64,000 nt of DNA, from assembly GCF_035582795.1 (NCBI RefSeq), contig NC_134365.1, positions 38,234,135-38,298,134 on the forward strand. Direction: 5' to 3'. The DNA is from Mycteria americana. Lineage: Eukaryota > Chordata > Aves > Ciconiiformes > Ciconiidae. Positions 39,088 to 48,700 of this stretch are shown here, piece after piece; the first letter of the stretch is position 1, and every line of letters begins with the position of its first letter. Under the pieces are notes generated by a model that did not search any database, was not told where the DNA came from, and saw nothing but the letters and a program-made list of their open reading frames with translations. A program made the translations under genes and the position numbers.

Positions 39088-42000
39088 GTAAGTTTTGCAT
39101 AGGATTCCTGTAATTTTTAATAGGAGTAACTGAGCTGTAACTTTTGTAGTGCGTTGTGAATCATTTTAGTCTCAGCATCTTACATATGAAACTATCTCTG
39201 TTTTAATGACTTTGTAAGAGGTTCGTTCTTGGATCTGGAAATTAAATCTCACATCTGAAATGTTTTTATCCACATAGCTCTCTTTATATGGATTGAAACA
39301 AACTGTAGTAGAAAAAATATGTCGTTTGAAATGTGTTTAAGATAAACCTTCAGGTGACAACAAGATGTAAATTTGTCAGATGAAAACCATCAGCTGGTAA
39401 ACATGAAGATATATTTATCCTGTTTGTGTAGATGAATTTTTGTCAGGTATCGCTCTGATAAAGATGTTCAACCAATGCGAAAAGTTAAAACATGCAATAT
39501 TTATTATGGGAGACTTAATTTGTAGTCACACAGTTTTTCAGCGTGAGGAGACTTCCTTCCCCCCGCCCCATAACGCAGACAACACAGACAATGGAATGCT
39601 TATAGGTTTTTCGTTTCAAGGATTGTGGACCAGGTCTAAGACTCAGTCCAGCCTACTGCAGACCGTACTAATAAAATTCACATCTATCTGCCTAGCAAGC
39701 TGTTATTCAGTTGTTGCGTTGTCCGCGTTTTTCTGATACATTATGTATTCCTGTGGGTGTATAATATATGGAAATTTTAAAATTCCATTATATCCTGGAC
39801 CATATAAGTACGTCTGTGTACTAAAAACATTTTTGTTATGTGTTTGCACATGGGTCGGGACTTACTATGCCTAAAACCAGATTGCTTACAGTTTTCTAGC
39901 CCAGTAAGGCTTGATCAATTTTACTATTTTGTCTTTCAGAAGCAACTGGAATAAATAATTGGAAATGTTGATTAGATTGGCATTTTCTCTGGTTCTTTTT
40001 GAATTGCAACAGGATTTGAGCATCTAAATGCCATAGACTGATTTGACAAGCACAGCTAGTATGTGGGAGAGAATTTCTGTATTTGTGCGTAAAATCTGTT
40101 GTCAAAGATGTGTGGTAGTGGTCTATCTCGCTTCATAGTTCTTTCCTAATGTGAAAACTTTATCGCTAGTTTGTAGTACCTTTTGCTTGATGAGATCCTA
40201 ATACTCTTTGAATTCAGTAGTTATAATTAAGAAAAAACTAATATTCAGCAGAAATACCAGAAAGAATAAATGTCTGAATTATTGAAACAATGTCTTTCCT
40301 ATGAGATGTCACATATTACAGTGGCATTTAAATTGTGTTCACTATGACCATTTTAATCTGCCTAATCCACTAATATGTCACAACTGGTCATTACTAATTT
40401 TAACAGTTCAATACTTTCCTCCTGATGCAGAATGCGAATGGGATTTACACTGGCTTCATCAAAGTTCAGATGGAACTATGCAGACCGATCACTGTGCAGT
40501 CTTCCCAGAGCCAGGGGAGGTGTGCTCACAGCAATAATGAAACTGCTTTTTACTTGCCGGACGGCTGCGTGAATACCCTTCACATCAGCAGCACCAACAC
40601 TGTTCGTGAAGTTATTGAGGCCTTGCTCAAAAAGTTTTTCGTGGCTGACAACCCTGCAAAGTTTGCACTTTATAAACGCTGTCACAAGGAAGACCAAGGT
40701 ATAAGTTAGGCTTGTGGAGTTCTGGTAGTGAAGGGGTTTGGGGAGGGAGTTGTGCTGTAGAAGTACTTGAAATAAGCAGGGCAGAAGATCTCGGATAAAT
40801 AGAGGTGACAGTCTTGCTCACTCTCATATTTTTTCTTTGTGAAAAGTAGCATGTGTAAGAGAGTAAATGATTTGGGGATAGTTCAGGATAATTCACAAAA
40901 GATGAGAACCCACTAAACCATCTATGCATATCTCCTTGTGCCTTGCAATCCATTATACTTTATTTAAGATGCCCCTGTGTCAGGCTCTAAATTTCAGATA
41001 GCCTGTTATACTGCAGATTTGTAAGATTAAATTACAGGACAGATTTTTAAAAAGAGCAGCCATGGTGTCTGTGATACCTGAAGTCCCTGCATTGGCAGAG
41101 AGCTGTTGAGGTGATGAGCATCATGGGCACATGCACTGCATTCAGGTATGCTAGTGCACATGGCTCTCCCAGTGCACTGATTGCTGTTGGGAGTTTGTTG
41201 TATATTGTGTTGGGAAGTACCAGGAGATGCAGAAGGTGTTTTTAGTGAAAAGCGCGTTTTGCCAACATTGTGTTCTTGCACTTAGAATCCGCCTTCGTCC
41301 ATGGACATTGAGAGCGGTTTCAGCAGTTCAGATGTTTCTGGCTGTCAGTCACACCAACTGTGTCAGGCAGGCAGAGTTGTGTCTTAGACTTTGTGTATGA
41401 GATTTTGAGTGGAAAAGGTATCAGAATGGTGATACCACAGCTCTGATGTCTTAAATGCTTATAGCAACAGACCCATGTTGTATTTTTTCTTGTGTCTTTT
41501 CCCCTGCATGTATTCAGATGGTGTACTGTGGTGACTAGAGGCCATTTCATTCCTATGTGAACGTAGTGTTGCACTGTTACCATCAGTCATCTGCTCAGCT
41601 TCTCCCTAAAACTCATTTGCTCAAAACCACTATGTAGACTAATAATGTAGACAGTATGTAGAATGTGTAAATTTTGTGGCTACACATGCATATCTCTGAA
41701 ATTTTCTAACATTAGCTAGCATTAATCATTCAAAGCACTTGAAACATCATTAGTAAAGATTATAACTACTGTGATTTCTTCTGCTGCAGTTTATACATGC
41801 AAGCTGTCAGACCAAGAACATCCCCTCTACCTGCGTTTGGTGGCAGGCCCCAGGACAGAAATGCTCAGTTTTGTTCTACGTGAGCATGAAACTGGGGAAG
41901 TTATGGTATGTTACACTCATGCTGTTTTTGTCTGTGTGTTTAACTTCATGGATGAGTGGGCTCCTGTTTGATCTGTGCTGACAAGATGATCCATTTTTTG

Positions 42001-42427
42001 GAAGCAGATTTTTTTTTTTTCTTGTTATATTTACTTTGTGCCTTTTGTAAATATTTCATTTGTGGTTAGACTGACCCGTTGTTATTGCAGAACAAAAAAA
42101 CAGTTTAAAAGAGTAAAATGTTTTCAGATCCCTAAGATTTGCAAGGATGGTGCCCAGTACTATTTCAGTTTGAAATTGTTTTGAGTGTCTGAGGTTTTGT
42201 TTAAAAATACTGTATATATAAATTATTTGTGTGTTTTCTGTTCATCTCGTCCATCCTTTTCTTTTTTCTCTTTCCAGTGGGAAGCTTTTAGTATTCCTGA
42301 ACTGCAAAACTTCTTGCGTATACTGGACAAAGAGGAAAATGAGCAACTGCAAATCTTAAAGAAGCGTTACGCAGCTTACAGAGACAAACTTGAAGAAGCC
42401 CTTGGTGGGGTGTGGAAACCTGGTTAA
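38980..42427 (+). CDS. RASSF3: RASSF3, Ras association domain family member 3 (last four coding exons)
   Basis: RASSF3 is a cytoplasmic C-RASSF scaffold with a Ras-association (RA) domain and a C-terminal SARAH coiled-coil that pairs with MST1/MST2 kinases. The four exons join in phase to 213 residues plus stop: 38980-39087, 40431-40698, 41790-41905 and 42278-42427. Residues 1-36 of this part include YLSKEE and the TDKLKMTL block before the RA domain. Residues about 37-155 form the RA domain (NGIYTGFIKVQ, NTLHISSTNT, EVIEALLKKF, FALYKRCHKEDQ, PLYLRLVAGP, LSFVLREHE). Residues about 165-210 form the SARAH helix (WEAFSIPELQNFLRIL to KLEEAL). The stop follows WKPG. The motifs match RASSF3 better than RASSF1 or RASSF5. 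The N-terminal exon is not in the window and is presumed upstream, so the gene is 5'-partial here. The next gene starts under 1 kb past its 3' UTR on the same strand. Confidence 0.93.
39088..40430 (+). other. RASSF3 intron
   Basis: GT-AG intron (GTAAGT donor, GATGCAG acceptor). Nothing else is recognised inside. Confidence 0.9.
40431..40698 (+). CDS. RASSF3: RASSF3 coding exon (RA domain, first part)
   Basis: 268 bases, from NANGIYTGFIKVQ through KRCHKEDQ, ending with one base of a split valine codon. Acceptor GATGCAG, donor GTATAA at 40699. Between CRPITV and FYLPDG is a serine/glutamine-rich linker, which is variable in this family. Confidence 0.95.
40699..41789 (+). other. RASSF3 intron
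   Basis: GT-AG intron with GTATAA donor and CTGCTGCAG acceptor. No other feature is seen. Confidence 0.9.
41790..41905 (+). CDS. RASSF3: RASSF3 coding exon (RA domain, second part)
   Basis: 116 bases encoding the YTCKLSDQEHPLYLRLVAGP to LREHETGEVM part. The 3' end is ambiguous. GTATGT at 41906 is the better donor and gives GEVMWEAF. A weaker GT at 41900 would remove two codons (VM) in frame and give GEWEAF, the form I recall for human RASSF3. Confidence 0.93.
41906..42277 (+). other. RASSF3 last intron
   Basis: 372-base GT-AG intron with a pyrimidine-rich tract before the TTTCCAG acceptor. Nothing else is recognised. Confidence 0.9.
42278..42427 (+). CDS. RASSF3: RASSF3 terminal coding exon (SARAH domain)
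   Basis: 150 bases, 49 codons plus TAA at 42425-42427. It encodes the complete SARAH helix from WEAFS to ALGGVWKPG with the heptad pattern of leucines expected for a dimerising coiled coil. Confidence 0.96.
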   Translation, partial: WEAFSIPELQNFLRILDKEENEQLQILKKRYAAYRDKLEEALGGVWKPG

Positions 42428-44723
42428 AAGGGGGCCAAAGGACACTCAGGAAAAATGCACGCTACCAAATGTCTGTATAGCATGCCAAACCCATGTACAA
42501 AGAGCAGCAGAGAGTAGTTTTCTTTATTCAGAAGACTGTTTTGTGATGCCAGGGTACCTGAATTTTGCTATAGACTTAGTTCCATAAGCCAGGTCACTTA
42601 GCATCTTGCACCCGCAAGTAAGGGATTCTGCATGTTTGTACATCAGTTTGCAACCCTCTGTGTGCCTAGAGAGTTTTCCAAGTTACCTTGGTGCAAGCTG
42701 TGAAACTAATCAATTTTCTAGGATGCTATGAAATAAGATTTTATTTTTTTTCTTCTTTGCTTTAATGGTAGCTTTACAAGTAAGGATGTGCAAATTGATG
42801 GGGTAAAAAAAAAAAAAAAAGAAGAAAACCATCTGGACAAGAATTAGGTGGAGCACTATCTTTGAGATGAAGTTGATTTGCACTACCTTTCTGTTTTCAA
42901 ATAGTTACTGTATAATTTGTGAGAGAACTGTTATAGATGGAAGGCATATGAGATCTTGTGGTTTGTTCTTGAAATTCGTGGAAGGCTTTAAAGTGGTCTT
43001 TCTGGAGAAGGTAAAGAGAAAGTTGAAAAGAAGGTAAGAGTTTTTGAGGGAGGAGAGCTCTAACAGCTGACAGAGGAGGACTGGTTTTAAATGGTAATAG
43101 TATTTATACAGAGGAAAGTTAAAATACTAGTTCTACAAGATTAAAGTTTTAGGATGTTATAATATTGTGAATAAGTTGTATGGTTTTTTAACTGCATAAA
43201 TCCACACTGGAAAAGAAATAAAGATAATAGAAATAATGGGAAGGAATGAGAAGCAAAAGCTAAGTAAGAATGGAAACGGAGCTGCACATACAAGTCATTA
43301 TTGGAGAAGCTGGTTCCGTAAATGTGTAATGGGGCTTTGAAAAGCGCAGCAAAGCTAAAAGGTGGCTGCTTACTTGAATTCTGAAAAGTGGACAACGTCT
43401 CGGATAACTCTGTGAGAAACGCCCATCTAGCGAGTGTTTAGACATAAGCTATAACTACAGATGCATTTGGTCTTTATTGTAAGCCAGATCTTTCCTCTGG
43501 CTCAGTGATCTATTTTTAGGCTGGATAATTTTGAATTATCATATTTGAAAGACAAAAATAGCTTCCTCTGCTTCTTTGTTTGTTAAAGGCTCAATCAGGC
43601 AAAGAAAGTAGAATTTCTTATTCATGTTTCCAGCTTAACAGAAAATTAACATTTCTTGGCTGTGTTGGTTACTGAGATGAGTAACTTGTTTTTAGTAATT
43701 CAGAAGGTTTTTTCCTTATGGTTTTTAAATTCTTAATTGAAAAACTGATTACGAAATTCTGCAGACTGCTGATGTACTTGATTTAAAAGTAGGGAAAATG
43801 TAGCAAGAAAACCTTTTACTTTACTGTAAATATAATTGTTGTTCTTTCAGAGTTATTTATCTAAAAAAGCACGTTCAAAGGAAACCAAAGAAGTGGGTGT
43901 GCAATAGAAGCATGAGGCAGATTTGAGTAACTGATACTGTAGTCATTATCATGCCAGAGAGGAAATGAGTTATATATTGGGGAGGGTGGGGGGGTGTGCT
44001 AACCATTTAAAAGCAGCAGAAGTTGGTGGGGTTTTTTTCCCTCCACTCTTAGGGTGTTCGTTTTAAATTCCCAAGGAATTGTTAAAACTTTGGTGACATC
44101 TAATGGATACTGTGTGAAACTCCAAGATGCTTCTGTTCTTCCCCTTAATTTGATGTAATTGTGCCTTTGTTTCCTTTCCTTAGTAGGACTTTTTTTTTTT
44201 TTTAAACTATTCACAGGTGGTTTTTTGGTAAAAAGAATTTGCAAACTTAATGAGACAATCATAATGTTTTAAAGTGTTAAGAGAAATTAAGAGTAGGACT
44301 AACTATAAAGTATATATAAGGCATATCTTGTTTGTTGTTTAATTTCACATGTAACTTGTAGTGCATGTGTGAGTTAGTAACATTATCCTCAAGTGAGACA
44401 CTTTATAATGGTTCAGGGAATGCTTTTATGTTTTGTTACAATTTGTTTTTCTATGAATGCAGCAGCATGTCGGTGGGTATTCTGTTAACATCTACTTTAT
44501 TTATGTTTCTGCCCATAACTATGTAACCATTACATAATCGCTGTCAATATTGAACCATTTGTTGCTCAGATTTAAACACTGTTTGAGTCTAAAAGTGGAG
44601 TATAAAAATATGTGAATTTTGTTTTTACTTGAACTAAACTATCAAGTCTTTTAAGTAGGCGCATCTGCATTTACTTTAGCCAAAAACCTCAATCAGTGTT
44701 GTATGCACTATGAGTCTTGATTT

Positions 44724-44748
44724 GGGGTGAAGGGGGTGGGGGTGGGGG
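44724..44748 (+). other. G-quadruplex-prone tract just before the polyadenylation signal
   Basis: Four runs of four or five G residues (44724-44727, 44732-44736, 44738-44742, 44744-44748) separated by one to four bases, ending six bases before AATAAA. In the transcript sense this matches a quadruplex pattern. Confidence 0.7.
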
Positions 44749-44753
44749 ACCAA

Positions 44754-44759
44754 AATAAA
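44754..44759 (+). terminator. RASSF3: Likely RASSF3 polyadenylation signal
   Basis: Canonical AATAAA followed by T-rich and TGTGTGGGG sequence downstream, which fits a downstream element. Confidence 0.6.
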
Positions 44760-45007
44760 CTTTTATTTTAATTTTGTCTTAGTCCACGGTTAATTATTGT
44801 AAGATGTCGTGTGTGGGGTTAATTTTGTCTTTTTTTTTTTTTTTTTTTTTACACACTGGCAATTACAACAGCTTTAATTTAAAAGAAATGGTCATGCCTG
44901 GTTGGTTTTTCTCTTTTTTAATTTTAGCATCAAATTGAACTGTCAAAGCTTTTGTTGCAAAACTGTTTTCATTTCATTATATGATGGTACCAGAATGATT
45001 AAATGAT

Positions 45008-45030
45008 GGGGGGGGGGGGGGGGGGGGGGG
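45008..45030 (+). repeat. Poly-G run of 23
   Basis: Twenty-three consecutive G residues, then A and five more G. It lies between RASSF3 and the APMAP-like promoter. Its length is probably unstable and hard to sequence. Confidence 0.9.
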
Positions 45031-45663
45031 AGGGGGAATGCAGGGAAACATGAAAATGTATGTCTTGAAAAGCAAAAATTTAAACTATTTATAATTTTGA
45101 CAAGCTTAGTTTTATTTTTGTAGGGAAGTTTTTATTCCCCTTAAAGTTATTACTGAAATGGCAAAAAAGTGATGGTTCCATTATTAAAGTTGAAGTTGGC
45201 AATACTTAATTATGTGATGTGTGTTTATTTTTTTTCCGTTACCTGAGGCTCATGCTTTGATTGCTTCACTGCCAAGTGAGACTTCCTCGTAGCAGTACGT
45301 TAGGTGGGGAGATGCAGCTTGCCTTAAGGGTGAATTAAAGTTTTCCTGGAATAACACAGACGTTTCAGTGTATGTGTCCCAGTCATACTTGTACACATAT
45401 TTTAATTTCACGTCTTGATTTTGGTAAAGAATAATACACAAACTAAAACAAATCGATTTTCTCAAATACAGCAAGAAAAAAACCCAAATACTTTGAAATT
45501 TACACACATACCTTGAAATTTACCTTTTTCTTTTCCATATTTACCTCACACACTCCGCCCCGCCGGAGGGGCGGAGGAGGAGCAGCTCCCGCCTCCCGTT
45601 TCCCGCCCGGGCGGTGCTGAGGCGAGCAGTTCCCGCTGCCGGGGCTGCCTCCTCCCTGAGGAG

Positions 45664-45757
45664 GGCGGGCGGCCCCCGCCTCGGAGGATGGCGCGGCGGT
45701 GGGCGGGCATTCGCCCGCCCACCGCCGCGCCGTCCTCCGAGGCGGGGGCCGCCCGCC
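45664..45757. repeat. Near-perfect 45-bp-arm hairpin spanning the start codon
   Basis: Arms 45664-45708 and 45713-45757 are reverse complements at 44 of 45 positions, around a four-base loop (ATTC). The single mismatch pairs T45689 with G45732, which would be a G-U wobble in RNA. T45689 is the middle base of the ATG at 45688. The stem is almost entirely G and C. It could be a real, extremely stable mRNA 5' structure or a fold-back artefact of amplification or assembly. Confidence 0.95.
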
Positions 45758-45767
45758 GCGACGCCAT
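45688..45767 (+). CDS. APMAP-like exon 1 (start codon, cytoplasmic tail)
   Basis: 80 coding bases, 26 codons plus two bases (AT) that complete a methionine codon with the G at 46864. Donor GTAAGC at 45768. Phase and donor fit exon 2 exactly, and the frame stays open upstream to 45514. An alternative start exon at 46699-46715 is listed separately. Confidence 0.7.
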
Positions 45768-48700
45768 GTAAGCGCTGGGCTCCGTGGGAGGGAGGAGGGC
45801 GGTGGCGTCTTCCCGCCCCCGTGAAGGCTGGTGGCTGTGCGTGAGGAGAGGTCTCCCCCGGGCGGGCAGCGGTGGGGGAAGTGGAGAGAGCCGAGGGCTG
45901 CGGGCCCGCCATGTTTTACCTCACGAAGACGGCGGGCAGGGCCGGAGCAGGGCTTTTCTGTTGTCACAGAGGGAGCGGAGCCGCGGGCCCGAAGTGGGTG
46001 CTGCCCTGCCTTAGTTGGGTGGGAAAGCCCACGGGCGAGTGGTTTCTTCCTATAAAAAAAACTCTTGCAGAGACACAGATCCAGGTCCTCCTTCCTCAGG
46101 AAATGCCTTTCAGCCCTTTTTATCCCATGTCCTTTAAATGCTTTGTAGTGGTTTTCTCTGACAACGTGTATGTTTAATTTTCTGGTTACGTATTTTGTGT
46201 TTCTTAAAAATGGTTTAATCCTCCCTAATAGAATTGGAAGAACAGAGGTACTTTGCTGTTTGCTTTGGTCTTTCTGTTGCTCTTTCCTGGGCATTGCAGC
46301 CCTGCAGCAGAGGAGATGATAATGGTTTGACCAGTTCCTTGAAGGCTGATTCATGTGAGACCCCATAGCTTCATATGTGCAACAACCACATTATGACTAT
46401 ATATGCACTTGGTAAAACCTGTTAATAGCAAATACTCCACTACTCAGCTAGGGTAAGGTTGGTAAAAGGCCTTAAAGACAGTAGAGTCAGCAAAGTTGGT
46501 CACCACACAAGTAACTGGGCTTGTGTCTCTGCCTACAGCAGTTATGTACTACTAGAAATACAACTCAGCAAAAGAAACCTTGTGGTTTTCAGCTGGTTCA
46601 GGAGCTGGATCGCCCATCCGGAGACTGGAGGAGCTCCAGTGCGGAGGCAGAGCAGGATGGCAGTATTGACCGTGTAGCAGCTGGGCCATTAACTCTCCAT
46701 GGCAGGGATCACCAGGTTGTTGCGGTCTGCTTTGTCCGCCTTCAGTCTTAATTTTTAGCACTGAAATTTTTTAACTTTTGAAAAAAAAATTGACTCTTCT
46801 TACTCTCCTCCTGCCCTCCTCCTATATGTGCATGAGTATACAATTGTTTTCTTTTCCTCCCAGGTTCCCAGCATGGGGGTTTCCAGCTGCAGTCCTTGTG
46901 ACTTTTGCTAGTGTTTACTTTTTACCATCTCCCATTGATCCAGAACCGTTCACGTATGTTCCCTTGCTTAATTTTAAAGTTCAGTAGCATTCTTGTGTTT
47001 GTTGGGCAATATCCTATACTTTTCATTCTGCAGGAGCATATAAAGCATGCTACTTAAGTTTATATGCAGGAGAAGCTATGTTTCTCATATAAAACTGGAA
47101 AATAGAAACACTTGTGCATTTCAAGCAAAACCATGCTGACCAGTGCAGTATTCATACATACATGTAGAGAGATTGTTAGTAGATCTCAGACTAATGATGG
47201 GAAATAAAACTCTCTAGGAAGATGGCAATTTTTATGTTTGTACTGATTTCAGGAAAAAAAAATATCCTAAAAAGTCTGTATTCTTTGTAGCCTGGGCTGC
47301 AGGCTCCACAGAATTGTTAATTTAGTTTGAAGTAATAGTTTTAACAAATTCTTTAATAAAAGAGAATACCTTGCTACTGGTGTCTCTGGAATAAAGTCCT
47401 ATTACTTTCTCTTCAAATAATTTTATAGCCAATGTTGTCTTGTTTCTTACATCTTATTTATAATTCATTTGGTGCAGTTTTGAAAAGCCACCTCCTGCCT
47501 TAGTTGGGTCATTGCAAGTGAATAAAAAGCTTCAGAGTGGACAAAGAATCTTCACAGGACAACTGAAAGGTCCTGAGTCTTTTACTGTTGATGATGAAGG
47601 CAAGTAGATAACTTCCAAATGGGTCAAGCTATACATCTGCTACATGTCATACATCTGATACATCTGCTTGGTCAAGTTATTAAAAGAGGAGACTTTAGAA
47701 GTTTAAATCCAAATAAAGAAAAATAGGAATGTTTGCTAAATGATTGCTCCAAAAATATTGTGGCAATTGTATGTTCTTCCATATCTTCACATTTATAAAT
47801 ATTTCACTGGAAATATTCCAGAACATTTTGTTGTCTGCTGCTTCCAAGGACACAGCAAACATCCTACTGCTATATTAAAAAACACAGAACCACAAATTGG
47901 CAATATATAGAAGTTGTATTAAAATATAATTTTAAAAAGTTGTAAAATGGCATATTCTTTAAAAGTAGCATGCAAAAACAGCTAAAGATTTTTGTGGGAA
48001 TTCTTCCAAATGTGAGTCTAAGCTTGGGCTTTTGACATAGACCTCGTGATAAGCTTTCCTTGGTTTTTTTCCGTTTCAGGTCTCCAAAAGTAGTGTTAAT
48101 TTGCTGCTCGAGTTCAGTTACTGAGTTCAACATGCTCTTATTTCAAAAGCTGTTATTGAACACAGAGCTGAAGAGGGAGGCAAATGAAGCTGTTTTAAAA
48201 TTTGCATAGTTAACGAAAACATATTTTTAGAGCGGCTTGGAATATAAAAGAACTTTTCGCAGTAATATAAAACCTCCTTTTACCTATCCACATAATTCAT
48301 CTTGGTTGTTTGGCAGCTGTGCGGTGGCAAAATGGTAGGTGCAGGAACCTTACAGATAGTGGGAAGCAGAGAGCTGAGGTGGTAACAGGTCGCACGTTTC
48401 ACATCTTTCCAACCACTCTCTTACCCAGCATGTGAACAAAGTAGGGACTGCAATGAAAGTTCAAGCCAAACAGAGGAGAGACGCTGTGATCTTCTGTTTA
48501 GGGGACAGGTTTAGTGCTGTGGACTCGGGACTTACCTGTTTTGGAGGAATTATTTTCCTCTTGATGTGTAAGTGGATAAAATAGATCCCTGTAGTAGCCA
48601 GTACAGAGAAGTAGGCAACTCCCAGTCCAGAGCAGCTTGAGCCAGGCAGTTCTGACACCCTCCCTTACTGCTGGTGCTAGTTTTATGGTATTTTTCAAGG

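Larger units (their letters stand above)
42428..44780 (+). other. RASSF3: RASSF3 3' UTR (inferred)
   Basis: No coding sequence is recognised after the stop. A proximal AATAAA lies at 43217-43222 and a second at 44754-44759 followed by T/GT-rich DNA, so a long UTR of roughly 2.3 kb ending near 44.78 kb is the simplest reading. The UTR holds an A run near 42807-42821. Confidence 0.6.
45541..46020 (+). promoter_or_regulatory. CpG island, promoter of the APMAP-like gene
   Basis: A sharply bounded block of very high GC with dense CpG in otherwise AT-rich DNA. It contains the first coding exon of the APMAP-like gene (start at 45688), so the transcription start is probably within about 45541-45680. 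No TATA box is seen. Long open frames on both strands here (including a minus-strand one of 288 codons at 45500-46366) reflect lack of stop codons in GC-rich DNA. Confidence 0.75.

Noticed and set aside
45500..46366. 288-codon minus-strand open frame across the CpG island
   Set aside because: It arises from lack of stop codons in GC-rich DNA and crosses the hairpin. It has no recognised domain and lies opposite the better supported APMAP-like exon 1.
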